From the NCBI RefSeq assembly GCF_003286415.2, contig NZ_CP043450.1, forward strand, positions 2,418,001 to 2,482,000: DNA of 64,000 bases, given 5' to 3'. Position 1 is the stretch's first letter; the number at the start of each line of letters is the position of its first letter. The notes below the pieces were generated by a model. It saw only the letters and a list, made by a program, of their open reading frames with translations, was not told the origin of the DNA and did not search any database. Made by a program: the position numbers and the translations under genes. This document shows positions 45,573 to 54,837 of the stretch, one piece after another. This DNA comes from Mucilaginibacter rubeus. GTDB taxonomy: Bacteria > Bacteroidota > Bacteroidia > Sphingobacteriales > Sphingobacteriaceae.

Positions 45573-46742
45573 ATGCCACACACCGCCATGAAAAATAGCA
45601 TACAATACTTGTACCATAAATTCGGCCGTTCATTTTTACTTATCATATTAGCCTCATTCGCCTTTTGTAGTAGCCTGAACGCTCAAATAACAACTCCAAA
45701 CGGAAAGGTTATAAGTAGTGCTGCCATGGATAGTTTTCTGCAAAAACAGATGGATTCGCTTCAACTTCCGGGGCTATCAATCGCTTTCATTAATAAAGGT
45801 AAAATTGTTTATCACCGTGCTTTTGGGGTGACGGATATTAAAACAAAAACACCGATTGACGAGCAGTCTATTTTTGAGGCGGCATCACTTTCAAAACCGG
45901 TATTTACCTATTGGGTTATGAAATTGGTTGACCGGGGGATATTAAGTCTTGATACCTCTTTGTATAAATATCTTCCCTATCCGGATATCGCGCAGGATGA
46001 GCGATACAAGTTAATCACTGCCCGCATGGTGCTTTCCCATCAATCGGGGCTTCCGAACTGGCGTTTCAATACTGCCGATTCTGCATTGCACGTTAAACCG
46101 GGCGCGCTTTACCTGAATTTTAAACCGGGCACTTCGTTCGGGTATTCGGGTGAAGGTTTTCTTTACCTGGGCAAGGTGGTAGCGCATCTGCTTAACCTGT
46201 CAATACAAAATATGGAGCCTGTGTTTGAAAAAGAAGTGGCTATTCCGCTGCAGATGGCCCACAGTTCGTACACCGCTAATCCTTATATTCTGAAGCATAA
46301 GGTGAGGGGGCACCAGGACGGACACATAGACCCGGCTAATGGATTAAACTGGCCGGTATTGCCATCTATGGGGATAGATTCAAATACATTTAACCCGGCG
46401 GCCTCACTACATACTAACGCCCTGGACTACGCTGCATTCATCATAGCATTGATGAAAGATAAAGGGTTAAGCCCGGCAAGCATCAGGGAGATGTATCGCC
46501 CGCAACTGAATGTTCCTCTTCCTGTGGATTTCCGTAAAGCCGGTTATTCAACCTGGGGATTGGGTGTAGCAATTGAGCAAAATCAATCAGATACCTTTTA
46601 TGTCCATTCGGGTAATAACGGCAACTTTCAATCCGCTTTTTTGATGGATAAAGCCCGGCAATCGGGCTATGTGTTTTTTACTAATTGTGACCATGGCAAC
46701 AGTTTTAATGAGAAACTGGAAGCTTTCCTTTCGCTTAAATAG
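45573..46742 (+). CDS. Exported serine hydrolase, beta-lactamase class C type
   Basis: 389 residues; a second Met at 45588 is an equally possible start. N-terminal signal-anchor region FLLIILASFAFCSSLNAQ. Catalytic S-x-x-K in AASLSKPVFTYWVMK, second motif FGYSGEGFLY (Y-S-G instead of Y-x-N) and HSGNNGNFQS as the third. The family includes esterases and D-aminopeptidases; true beta-lactamase activity is unlikely from motif 2. Lies 18 bases before the thioesterase. Confidence 0.88.
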   Translation: MPHTAMKNSIQYLYHKFGRSFLLIILASFAFCSSLNAQITTPNGKVISSAAMDSFLQKQMDSLQLPGLSIAFINKGKIVYHRAFGVTDIKTKTPIDEQSIFEAASLSKPVFTYWVMKLVDRGILSLDTSLYKYLPYPDIAQDERYKLITARMVLSHQSGLPNWRFNTADSALHVKPGALYLNFKPGTSFGYSGEGFLYLGKVVAHLLNLSIQNMEPVFEKEVAIPLQMAHSSYTANPYILKHKVRGHQDGHIDPANGLNWPVLPSMGIDSNTFNPAASLHTNALDYAAFIIALMKDKGLSPASIREMYRPQLNVPLPVDFRKAGYSTWGLGVAIEQNQSDTFYVHSGNNGNFQSAFLMDKARQSGYVFFTNCDHGNSFNEKLEAFLSLK

Positions 46743-46748
46743 GATTAC

Positions 46749-46763
46749 TATATTTGCTGTATG
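46749..46763 (+). promoter_or_regulatory. -7 box directly at the thioesterase start
   Basis: TATATTTG (46749-46756) matches TAnnTTTG and lies 4 bases before the ATG at 46761, predicting a leaderless mRNA. Confidence 0.4.
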
Positions 46764-47183
46764 GATACACCACTCCAACTTTCCACTTTCGAATCTGAAT
46801 TTCGCGTTCGCCCCGATGACATAGATATGTTTCAGCATGTGCACAACAGTAAATACTTTGACTATGTACTGGCTGCACGATATGATCAAATGGAACGCTG
46901 TTACGGCATGGCCATGGAGAAATTTATGGAACGTGGCTTCGGTTGGGTGGTGCGCACCGCTCACGTTGATTATAAGCGTGCCTTAACCATGGGCGATCAC
47001 TTTGTTGTGAAAACCGGTATCGAAAGTATAGACGACAAAGGCTGCCGTGTAAAGTTTACCATCACCAATAAAGCCACTAAAAAGATCTGTTGCGATGGTT
47101 GGTTTGATTATGTAATGATTGATATGGCAACCGGTCGTGGCGCGAAGATCCCGCAGGATGTAATTGACCAATACCTGATCTGA
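46761..47183 (+). CDS. Acyl-CoA thioesterase, 4HBT hotdog fold
   Basis: 140 residues. FRVRPDDIDMFQHVHNSKYFDYVL is the hotdog active-site helix with the catalytic Asp (key part DIDMFQHVHN). RTAHVDYKRALTMGDHFVV and KICCDGWFDYVMID follow the 4HBT/FadM pattern. Probably cytosolic acyl-CoA thioesterase. Convergent with xerD, 3 bases apart. Confidence 0.92.
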   Translation: MDTPLQLSTFESEFRVRPDDIDMFQHVHNSKYFDYVLAARYDQMERCYGMAMEKFMERGFGWVVRTAHVDYKRALTMGDHFVVKTGIESIDDKGCRVKFTITNKATKKICCDGWFDYVMIDMATGRGAKIPQDVIDQYLI

Positions 47184-47186
47184 TCA

Positions 47187-48086
47187 TTAACTGCGGGGGT
47201 GAAACTGGTTTATCGTGCTTTTTAAATACTCCCTGTCCAGATGGGTATAGATCTCTGTTGTAGTAATACTTTCGTGGCCCAGCATTTCCTGTACAGCGCG
47301 TAAATCGGCGCCGCCTTCAACCAAATGGGTTGCAAAGGAATGCCGAAAGGTATGAGGACTGATTTTTTTCTTTAGCCCCACAATTTCAGCTAAATCCTTG
47401 ATGGTTAAAAAAATGATCTGCCGGCTTAGCCTGGTACCGCGGCGGTTCAGGAAAACGTAATCCTCTTCTCCTTTTTTTATAGGGTTATGCACCCGTACAT
47501 TTTCTATCCAGAGTTTAAGCGCTTTTATAGCTTCGCTGCCTATGGGTACCAACCGCTCCTTATTGCCTTTGCCGGTTACTTTTATAAATTCAATATCAAG
47601 ATAAAGGTTTGAGAGTTTGAGCTCGGTGAGTTCGGACACGCGTAATCCCGAGCCATACAGGGTTTCCAGGATGGCCTTGTTCCGCATGCCCTCGGGTTTC
47701 GAAAGATCTAAGGCCGCTATGATCTTGTTGATCTCTTCATAACTAAGCGTATCCGGTAGCTTACGCCTTATCTTTGGTGATTCGAGCAATTCTGACGGGT
47801 CGGCCTTGATAACATCCTCCATCAGCAGGTATTTATAAAAGGCTTTGATACCGGAAAGGATCCTGGCCTGTGATGAAGGGATCATGCCCAGCTCGTTTAT
47901 CCAGTTTATAAATCCCCGCAAATTAGTTAAAGTAATTAATTCGGGTTTTAATTTAACAGGCTGTGAATCTGAGTATTGATATAGTTTTTCTATATCCCTG
48001 CTATAAGCCTGGATGGAGTTATCGGACAGCGACTTCTCTAATTTTAAATATGCCTGAAAACCTTTTATTGCCGAACGCCAATCCAA
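47187..48086 (-). CDS. xerD: Tyrosine recombinase XerD
   Basis: 299 residues. N-terminal SAM-like core-binding domain (residues 1-90) and catalytic domain with Arg in LYGSGLRVSEL, Lys in TGKGNKERLVP, H-x-x-R in HTFRHSFATHLV, His in MLGHESITTTE and the nucleophile Tyr in IYTHLD. Resolves chromosome dimers at dif with XerC. No mobile element borders it, so it is the housekeeping enzyme. Confidence 0.93.
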   Translation of the reverse strand: MDWRSAIKGFQAYLKLEKSLSDNSIQAYSRDIEKLYQYSDSQPVKLKPELITLTNLRGFINWINELGMIPSSQARILSGIKAFYKYLLMEDVIKADPSELLESPKIRRKLPDTLSYEEINKIIAALDLSKPEGMRNKAILETLYGSGLRVSELTELKLSNLYLDIEFIKVTGKGNKERLVPIGSEAIKALKLWIENVRVHNPIKKGEEDYVFLNRRGTRLSRQIIFLTIKDLAEIVGLKKKISPHTFRHSFATHLVEGGADLRAVQEMLGHESITTTEIYTHLDREYLKSTINQFHPRS

Positions 48087-48113
48087 TTGATTTTAGTTTT
48101 GATGATTTATAGC

Positions 48114-48129
48114 TAAGTTTGAACTAATG
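48114..48129 (+). promoter_or_regulatory. -7 box directly at the aroQ start
   Basis: TAAGTTTG (48114-48121) lies 5 bases before the ATG at 48127, again predicting a leaderless message. It is in the 40-bp divergent gap with xerD. Confidence 0.4.
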
Positions 48130-48546
48130 AAGATACAAATTATAAACGGCCCAAATCTGAACCTGTTAGGCGTTCGCGAGAAATCAATTTATGGCGATGC
48201 CAGTTTTGAAACCTACCTTGAAACCCTGCGCCAGCGCTTTGCAAACATCACCATTGATTACTATCAAAGTAACATTGAGGGCGAAATTATAAATAAACTG
48301 CATGAAATTGGTTTTAGTTATGATGGCATTGTGATGAATGCCGGGGCCTATACTCATACTTCCATAGCCATTGCTGATGCCATTGCAGCTATCAACACAC
48401 CGGTTATTGAAGTGCATATCTCTAACGTTCACAAGCGCGAAGAGTTCAGGCATAAATCAATGATAGCGGCTAACTGTCGCGGTGTAATTGCTGGTTTCGG
48501 GATGGATAGCTATCGCTTAGCCCTTGAAAACCTGACGCTTAAATAG
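48127..48546 (+). CDS. aroQ: 3-dehydroquinate dehydratase, type II
   Basis: 139 residues. INGPNLNLLGVREKSIYG has the catalytic Arg/Tyr loop, NAGAYTHTSIAIADAI and EVHISNVHKREEFRHKS the substrate pocket. Third step of the shikimate pathway. Divergent from xerD; followed by 79 bases to the MscS gene. Confidence 0.97.
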   Translation: MKIQIINGPNLNLLGVREKSIYGDASFETYLETLRQRFANITIDYYQSNIEGEIINKLHEIGFSYDGIVMNAGAYTHTSIAIADAIAAINTPVIEVHISNVHKREEFRHKSMIAANCRGVIAGFGMDSYRLALENLTLK

Positions 48547-48625
48547 TGTAAAAATATTTTATCATTTTGATAAAACGCTTTTGCAATTAAAGCGTTTAAA
48601 CATTGCTTTTAGCTTATAGTTTCAG

Positions 48626-51169
48626 ATGCCTAAAATATTCAGAGTAGCCGCGCTAACCTTACTTTTTGTTACACTGTTATCCGGTGTTAATACGTTTGCT
48701 CAAACCAAAAAGAAAAAAACACATTCGGTAAGGGATTCGCTTCGCGCTTCTATCCTATCGCGTGATTCGATGATGAGGGCGCTTAAACGCTCTGATACAT
48801 CCGTAAATAACCTGTTGCAAAAGGTTGAATATTATACATCTGCTTTTAACCAGATTAAAGGCAATCTTTCAAAAAAGTTAGATACTGCCGATATCAGCAC
48901 CAAGTTGCCATCATTTGAAAGGCGGGTTACCCTAATTAAATCGCTTATTGATAACGATAAGTCAAGTACCTTGAGGTACTTATATACCATAAGGGATGTG
49001 CTTACCCGCAGTGATGACCAGCTTGACCTGTGGCAGGAGCAGCTTGCTGATATTAATAGCAAACTTGTCCAAAACCAGAATGATCTTGATGCCATATCCC
49101 GTGATAGTGTTTTAAAGATCCTGCCGGCTGATAGTTCGCTGGCTACTACTTATCTTATTCAGAAAATAGCTATCGACAGTAAATATCACCGTTTGGATAC
49201 CACCAATAAAAAGGTGATGGTAAAGATAGGGCTGCTTCAAAACCGTACTTCGGCCGTTTATATTTCGATACTCGACCTAAAAGACCAGATTGATACCAAA
49301 ATCCGGGATTTCAGCATCAGGGCCATGTCGCAGGAGTACAGCAACATCTGGAACATGAATGCCGACGAAGGCAATGATTTTGGCACAGCTACCAAAGCTA
49401 CCGCCGACATGAACGCGAAGCTTTTTAACTTTTTCATCGGCCGGGATATCCTGATCCACATTGGAGGTTTGGTGCTGTTATTTGCATTTTTTGCCTGGGT
49501 ACGTGCCAGCAGGCGCAGGATACTACGTGATAATGATACGCCCGAAAGCGTCTTCAGTCAGGCCAGTTATGTTGTAAATCATCCTTTTGTATCGTCGCTT
49601 ATCATTACGTTTACGTTGCTTCCTAATTTTTATGACCACCCGCCTGTGGTTGTATTGGAAATGTTTTTGCTGGTCCTGATGATAGCCATACTGTACATGG
49701 TGAAAAAATCGTGCCCGGCAACTATGTTCCGCTTTATGGTGCAGCTATTCGGCATTACTATCCTTTACAGCCTGAGCAATCTTTATATTCAGGTAACTAA
49801 TTTCGACAGGGTTGCTATTTTGATTTTAGGCTTTGCCGCATCGGTAATAAGTTTCAGGTTTTTATCAAAAGTGCGCAGGGCTAAGGATGAGTATCTGCCC
49901 TATACGAGCTTTATACTTAAGGTTTTTATATTTTTCCAGGGTGCTTCCTTTTTTTGTAACGTTTTTGGCCGTGTAAGCCTGGCTAAGATCATTGGTGTTA
50001 GCATAGTATACAATCTTTGGCTTGCCTTGGCAATGTATTACATTGTCCACATCATTATGGAGGCGCTTTTCCTGCAACTGGAAGCAGGCAAAAAAAGCAA
50101 CAACCTCACCTCGTTCATCGATTATAAACTATTACAAAATAAGTTCAGAAGCGTATTGAGTATACTGGCTACCATTCTTTGGCTGGTTATGCTCACCCAA
50201 AACCTCAATATTGAAGATACTGTATTTGACTACCTGGGCGATTTCCTGACCAAGAGTCGGAGCATAGGTGGTACCAATACGCAATTCACCTTTCAAAGCG
50301 TAATCATATTCGTGGCTGTGATCTGGCTTTCTTCTATCGCTTCAAAGATCATCAGCTATTTATATGATGTTGCTGCCAAGCATGCCAATGATATCGATGT
50401 AGCCAAGAAAAAGAACCGAACTTCTACCCTGCTGATCCGTATTGGAGTGATAGCTTTAGGTTTCTTCCTGGCCGTTGCGGCTTCGGGGGTGCCAATTGAT
50501 AAAATCACCATTATAATCAGTGCTTTTGGTATAGGTATAGGTTTTGGTTTACAGAACATTGTAAACAACCTGGTATCGGGCTTGATATTGGCTTTTGAAA
50601 AACCTATCCAGGTTGGGGATATTATCGAAGTAGATAGTCGTTCCGGTACTATAATGGATATCGGTATTCGTGCCAGCAAGATAGCTACAGCTGATGGCGC
50701 GGAAGTGATCATTCCAAATGGCGACTTGATCTCGCATCACGTAATTAACTGGACCTTAAGTAATAATAACCGCCGGGTTGAATTAATTATTGGGGTAGCA
50801 TACGGTTCGGATATTGAAAAAGTAAAAGGTGTGTTGTTGAGTGTATTGACCAACCATGATGATATCATGTCCCAGCCTTCACCATCTGTGTTTCTGCATA
50901 ACCTGAACGAAAGCTCGGTTGATTTCCGGGTGTTTTTCTGGGCTGCCGATATTAATACCTGGCTGGGACTAAAAAGCCGGGTATTGGGCAATATTTATGA
51001 TGCTTTTAACAGGGAAGGTATTGATATACCATTCCGCCAGCAGGATGTGCGGGTAATATGGCCTAAAGGCTTACCTCCTATCAAAATAGAAGCACCGGGT
51101 TTAAGCAATGGCGAAGAAGAACAAAAGGATATAGACGATACTAAAACTCCGAAGGATCAAGATCAGTAA
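48626..51169 (+). CDS. MscS-family mechanosensitive channel, large form
   Basis: 847 residues. Signal peptide ending NTFAQ, then a Lys/Arg- and Ser-rich periplasmic region with predicted coiled coil (residues 30-260), about 8 membrane segments (270-600), and the MscS pore: GIGIGFGLQNIVNNLVSGLI and FEKPIQVGDIIEV, then the beta domain VEVIIPNGD-like GAEVIIPNGDLISHHVINW. Protects against osmotic downshock. Acidic C-terminal tail. The 3' end overlaps the convergent glycosyltransferase by 29 bases. Confidence 0.93.
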   Translation: MPKIFRVAALTLLFVTLLSGVNTFAQTKKKKTHSVRDSLRASILSRDSMMRALKRSDTSVNNLLQKVEYYTSAFNQIKGNLSKKLDTADISTKLPSFERRVTLIKSLIDNDKSSTLRYLYTIRDVLTRSDDQLDLWQEQLADINSKLVQNQNDLDAISRDSVLKILPADSSLATTYLIQKIAIDSKYHRLDTTNKKVMVKIGLLQNRTSAVYISILDLKDQIDTKIRDFSIRAMSQEYSNIWNMNADEGNDFGTATKATADMNAKLFNFFIGRDILIHIGGLVLLFAFFAWVRASRRRILRDNDTPESVFSQASYVVNHPFVSSLIITFTLLPNFYDHPPVVVLEMFLLVLMIAILYMVKKSCPATMFRFMVQLFGITILYSLSNLYIQVTNFDRVAILILGFAASVISFRFLSKVRRAKDEYLPYTSFILKVFIFFQGASFFCNVFGRVSLAKIIGVSIVYNLWLALAMYYIVHIIMEALFLQLEAGKKSNNLTSFIDYKLLQNKFRSVLSILATILWLVMLTQNLNIEDTVFDYLGDFLTKSRSIGGTNTQFTFQSVIIFVAVIWLSSIASKIISYLYDVAAKHANDIDVAKKKNRTSTLLIRIGVIALGFFLAVAASGVPIDKITIIISAFGIGIGFGLQNIVNNLVSGLILAFEKPIQVGDIIEVDSRSGTIMDIGIRASKIATADGAEVIIPNGDLISHHVINWTLSNNNRRVELIIGVAYGSDIEKVKGVLLSVLTNHDDIMSQPSPSVFLHNLNESSVDFRVFFWAADINTWLGLKSRVLGNIYDAFNREGIDIPFRQQDVRVIWPKGLPPIKIEAPGLSNGEEEQKDIDDTKTPKDQDQ

Positions 51170-52184
51170 AATGGATTTTCTTTTTCACAAAGAAAGCCCA
51201 AACAATACTGCCTTTGAATATACCTGAAGTATTTTGCTTCTTAACTTTCGGACTTTCGGACTTCCTGACTTTCGGACTTCCCGCCTTAAATAAGCTCAAT
51301 ACAAAGCTTTGGTGTGCCCTGCTTACCGCCCAGGCGTCTTTGCGCTTACCTTCCATTAAAAAACGGATTAGGGCGAGCAAATCCATCATGAAACGGATAC
51401 AGATCACCCAGATGGCACGCCCGAAAGGAAGGTTCTTTTTTATAAGAAACAGGTTGTTTCTAAAATTGAGGTAAGTTTTAAAAGGATTTTCGGCATTAAG
51501 CGTACCGCCGCCAACATGGTATATGGTTGATTGCGCGCAATACATCACCTTGTAGCCCATATTTTTCAAGCGCCAGCAAAGGTCAATTTCTTCCATATGG
51601 GCGAAAAAGCTTTCGTCAAAGCCCCCAACCTCATCCCAGATGCTTTTTTTGATAAATAATGAAGCGCCTGAAGCCCAGAAAACCTCACCTGATTGCTCAT
51701 ATTGCCCATTATCTTTCTCCAGTTCATAAAAGATCCTGCCCCGACAAAACGGGTAGCCATGTTTATCAATAAAACCACCGGCAGCACCGGCATGCTCAAA
51801 GTAATCTTTTTGAGCATATGACCTGATTTTAGGTGCCGCAGCAGCAATTAAGATGTCGCTTTCCATGAGCTCAATAACTGGTTCTATCCAACCGGGAATA
51901 ACTTCAACGTCCGAATTAAGGAGGATATAATAGTCTGCATCAACCTGGGCTAACACCCGGTTATAACCGCCTGTAAAGCCGTAGTTCTTATCATTCTGGA
52001 TGATCCTTACCGAAGGATGGTTTTCGCGCATAAATGCAACTGAATCATCGGATGAGGCATTGTCGCCCATCACAATCTCCAGGTTAGGATATGTTGATGA
52101 TAATACCGATGGAAGAAATTGTTTAAGGTATTTTAGGCCATTCCAGTTTAAAATAACTACAGCAACTTTAGGTGTATGGGTCAT
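51141..52184 (-). CDS. Glycosyltransferase family 2 (dTDP-rhamnosyl transferase-like)
   Basis: 347 residues. AVVILNWNGLKYLKQFLPSV, NASSDDSVAFM, GFTGGYNRVL and LLNSDVEVIPGW are GT2 motifs; GGFDESFFAHMEEIDLCWRL is typical of the rhamnosyltransferase-like group. The catalytic domain ends near residue 295. The last 50 residues are a Lys/Ser tail encoded by an 8-base tandem repeat, absent from normal family members. Overlaps the acyltransferase by 4 bases (ATGA). Confidence 0.9.
   Translation of the reverse strand: MTHTPKVAVVILNWNGLKYLKQFLPSVLSSTYPNLEIVMGDNASSDDSVAFMRENHPSVRIIQNDKNYGFTGGYNRVLAQVDADYYILLNSDVEVIPGWIEPVIELMESDILIAAAAPKIRSYAQKDYFEHAGAAGGFIDKHGYPFCRGRIFYELEKDNGQYEQSGEVFWASGASLFIKKSIWDEVGGFDESFFAHMEEIDLCWRLKNMGYKVMYCAQSTIYHVGGGTLNAENPFKTYLNFRNNLFLIKKNLPFGRAIWVICIRFMMDLLALIRFLMEGKRKDAWAVSRAHQSFVLSLFKAGSPKVRKSESPKVKKQNTSGIFKGSIVWAFFVKKKIHFTDLDPSEF
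51244..51283. repeat. 8-bp tandem repeat inside the glycosyltransferase C-terminus
   Basis: Five units: ACTTTCGG, ACTTTCGG, ACTTCCTG, ACTTTCGG, ACTTCCCG. The repeat encodes SPKVRKSESPKVK on the minus strand. Similar AAGTCCGAAAGTC runs are familiar as intergenic repeats in this bacterial group. Confidence 0.7.
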
Positions 52185-53065
52185 CTATTTAAATCCTCCG
52201 GCTTAAACTTCCATCTCCGGTGCGACCATAACCAATATTGTGGTTCTCTTTTAATCATCCCCTCCAGGTATTTCACGTGCATATTTGTTATTTCGTATTC
52301 GGCAGTTTCTTTTGGTGTTTCGGTAAGCGGAACGAGTGTATATTCATAGTACCCGCGCTTTACCCTTTTCATGTCGTAAAAAACAACAGCTGCATCAATT
52401 GTTTTAGCAATTTTTTCAATTCCCAAAAACATAGCAGTTGGCTGATTCAAAAAATTAGCGAAATAGTGCGTATCGCTCGCCACCGGTGTTTGATCGCCAA
52501 CCAGTACAGTAACAGTAAGTTCCTTGCGGTATTCGATCATTTTGCGCAAGGTTTGTTTCATTGCTATGGGTTGTCCGCCAAACCTCGACCGGATCTCGAT
52601 AAAGAAATCATTAAACGTATGGTTGTTTAAAGGTTTGTAAACAATCATGAACCTTTTATCGGTAACAAAGTTAAAATTGAGGGCGGCCATTTCCCAGTTG
52701 CAATAATGACCGGCAACTGCAATAATACTCTTACCTTTAGCAAAGTATTCAAATACAAGGTCGGAGTTAGTGGCCACTACCCTTTTCCTGATCTGCTTTT
52801 CTGATATGGTAATCATTTTAACGGTTTCCACAATCAGGTCGGCCAGGTAACGGTAGTATTTTCGCTCAATATCATGACGCTCCCGGTCTGTTTTTTCGGG
52901 AAAGGCATTGCGCAGGTTTTGCTGTACAACATCGCGTCGGTAATTAACAATGTAGTAAACGAAAACAAACGCTATATCAGATAAAATGTATAAAAGCCAA
53001 AAGGGAAGCAGCGATATAAGGTATAAAATTAATATACCTAAGTTAGTAAAGCCCTTTTTTATCAT
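52181..53065 (-). CDS. LpxL/HtrB-like lipid A acyltransferase
   Basis: About 294 residues from MIKKGFTNLGILILYLI; the frame extends to 53143 but would run through the divergent promoter. One N-terminal membrane helix, then the acyltransferase motif H-x4-E in AGHYCNWEMAA, and GGQPIAMKQTLRKMI, VGDQTPVAS later. Adds a secondary acyl chain to lipid A at the inner membrane. In an operon with the glycosyltransferase. Confidence 0.9.
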   Translation of the reverse strand: MIKKGFTNLGILILYLISLLPFWLLYILSDIAFVFVYYIVNYRRDVVQQNLRNAFPEKTDRERHDIERKYYRYLADLIVETVKMITISEKQIRKRVVATNSDLVFEYFAKGKSIIAVAGHYCNWEMAALNFNFVTDKRFMIVYKPLNNHTFNDFFIEIRSRFGGQPIAMKQTLRKMIEYRKELTVTVLVGDQTPVASDTHYFANFLNQPTAMFLGIEKIAKTIDAAVVFYDMKRVKRGYYEYTLVPLTETPKETAEYEITNMHVKYLEGMIKREPQYWLWSHRRWKFKPEDLNR

Positions 53066-53073
53066 TATTTTTG
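53066..53073 (+). promoter_or_regulatory. -7 box of the WbqC-CorA unit
   Basis: TATTTTTG matches TAnnTTTG; predicted start near 53078, leaving about 22 bases before the WbqC ATG. Confidence 0.45.
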
Positions 53074-53100
53074 CAAATTTCGAGCACAAACATAAAATAT

Positions 53101-53712
53101 ATGATTGAAAAAGGCGCTGTGTTACCGATGTTTTATCTTCCACCGGTAGATTATTTTGTACAGATAAATACGTATAAGCCTGATATACTGATTGAAAGAG
53201 AAGAGCATTTTCCTAAACAAACTTATCGTAACCGGGCAAATATCTACTCGCCCGATGGTGTGCTGGCATTGGTAGTGCCGGTGATTAAAGGTTCAAAAAA
53301 TCATACGAAAGTTAAAGACGTAAAAATAAGCTATGACTTTATGTGGCAGCGCCTGCATTGGCAAAGCTTACAGGCCTGTTATCGCCGCTCGGCTTATTTT
53401 GAATTTTATGAAGACGATTTTGCGCCGTTTTATGAAAAACAAATTACCTATTTATTTGATTATAATCAGGAGCTTTTAAACCTGCTGCTAAAGCTCACCA
53501 AAATAAAAACAGAATTAAATTTTACGGATGAATACCAGGCCGAATATCCTAACCTGCACGATTTTCGGTTTTCTATCCATCCAAAAAAAGAAAGCGAAAT
53601 GCAGCAGAAACCATATTTTCAGGTATTTGAAGATCGCCAGGGCTTTATGAAAAACCTGAGCATCATTGACCTGCTGTTTAACCAGGGGCCGCAAACCATA
53701 AACTATTTGTAA
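53101..53712 (+). CDS. WbqC-family protein
   Basis: 203 residues from MIEKGAVLPMFYLPPVDYF; the frame extends 30 bases upstream into the promoter. LPPVDYFVQI, RNRANIYSPDGVLALVVPV and SYDFMWQRLHWQSLQACYRR are core WbqC stretches. The family sits in O-antigen loci and may transfer amino groups or sugars; role unproved. Its stop is directly followed by the corA start. Confidence 0.9.
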   Translation: MIEKGAVLPMFYLPPVDYFVQINTYKPDILIEREEHFPKQTYRNRANIYSPDGVLALVVPVIKGSKNHTKVKDVKISYDFMWQRLHWQSLQACYRRSAYFEFYEDDFAPFYEKQITYLFDYNQELLNLLLKLTKIKTELNFTDEYQAEYPNLHDFRFSIHPKKESEMQQKPYFQVFEDRQGFMKNLSIIDLLFNQGPQTINYL

Positions 53713-54837
53713 ATGAATGGCAACTTGAAGCGTTTACGCTTTAAAAAACATAAACGTGCAGGCAATGTAGGCGACCGACCGGGCACTATCAACGTACCCA
53801 GTGATGCGCTTAAGCCCATAATCTCGGTTTATTCGTATAATAAGGATGAGTTGGTAACTTGTGAAGGCAAGGATATAAAAACGGCCTTAAAACAACTCAA
53901 CAAATGTGATAATCACACCCACTGGATTAAGATAAATGGTTTGGGCGATGCCGATCTGATCGAGCAAATTGGGTCTCACTGCAATATCAATTCTTTGGTT
54001 TTGGAGGATATTGCCAATACCCATCAACGTCCTAAATTTGATGAGTATGATGATTATGCCTTTTGCACCAGCAGGATAGTTCATTTCAATAAAGAGAATG
54101 AGATCATCAACTGCCAGTTTTCGGCCATTATTAAAGATAACATCATTGTAAGCTTCGAGGAAGATCACACAGATCGTTTTGATGCGGTAAAGGCCCGGTT
54201 GAAAGCCGGTAAAGGGGCCATTCGTACTGCTGGGCCGGGTTACATGTGCTACGCACTTACCGATACCATAATCGACAACTATTTTGTTTTGCTGGCGCAA
54301 ATCGGAGATCATCTGGACGCGCTTGAAGATAAACTTTATGAAAGTGCCGATAAAACGATCATGTTTGATGCCCAGCAACTAAAACGTACGCTTATTGTTG
54401 TACGCCGCGCCAGCTGGCCCGAGCGTGACAAGATCAATGATATGATCCGGTCGGAAAGCCCGCTGATAACGCCGGAAGTTAAATTATTTTTGCGCGATGC
54501 ATATGATCACTGCATCCAGGCTATGGATCTTATCGAAAACTATAAAGAGGTAACATCAAGCATCATTGATCTGTATCTATCGATGGTGAGCAACCGGATG
54601 AACGAGATCATGAAGGTGCTTACTATTATTTCGGTGATCTTTATTCCGCTAACCTTTATTGCAGGTATTTACGGCATGAACTTTTCGCGCCAGGACGATA
54701 AAGGCCACGTCCTTCCGGATAATATGCCCGAGCTTTACTGGCGTCATGGCTATGTATATGCTATTGTATTTATGCTTCTGATTGCGGTGGTACAGGTTTT
54801 TGTATTCTGGAAAAAAGGCTGGTTTAATCGTTTGTAG
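53713..54837 (+). CDS. corA: CorA-family magnesium/cobalt channel
   Basis: 374 residues. Large N-terminal cytoplasmic domain (with FDEYDDYAFCTSRI), a long stalk helix and two C-terminal membrane helices. The selectivity motif is GIYGMNFSRQ (canonical GMN), and the second helix ends FWKKGWFNRL. Imports Mg2+ and other divalent ions. Confidence 0.95.
   Translation: MNGNLKRLRFKKHKRAGNVGDRPGTINVPSDALKPIISVYSYNKDELVTCEGKDIKTALKQLNKCDNHTHWIKINGLGDADLIEQIGSHCNINSLVLEDIANTHQRPKFDEYDDYAFCTSRIVHFNKENEIINCQFSAIIKDNIIVSFEEDHTDRFDAVKARLKAGKGAIRTAGPGYMCYALTDTIIDNYFVLLAQIGDHLDALEDKLYESADKTIMFDAQQLKRTLIVVRRASWPERDKINDMIRSESPLITPEVKLFLRDAYDHCIQAMDLIENYKEVTSSIIDLYLSMVSNRMNEIMKVLTIISVIFIPLTFIAGIYGMNFSRQDDKGHVLPDNMPELYWRHGYVYAIVFMLLIAVVQVFVFWKKGWFNRL

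Noticed and set aside
45573..46742. The serine hydrolase as an antibiotic-resistance beta-lactamase
   Set aside because: S-x-x-K is present but the second motif is Y-S-G rather than Y-x-N; esterase or peptidase is more likely.
47187..48086. The tyrosine recombinase as the integrase of a mobile island
   Set aside because: Motifs and length match housekeeping XerD; no attachment repeats or cargo genes border it, and aroQ is its divergent neighbour.
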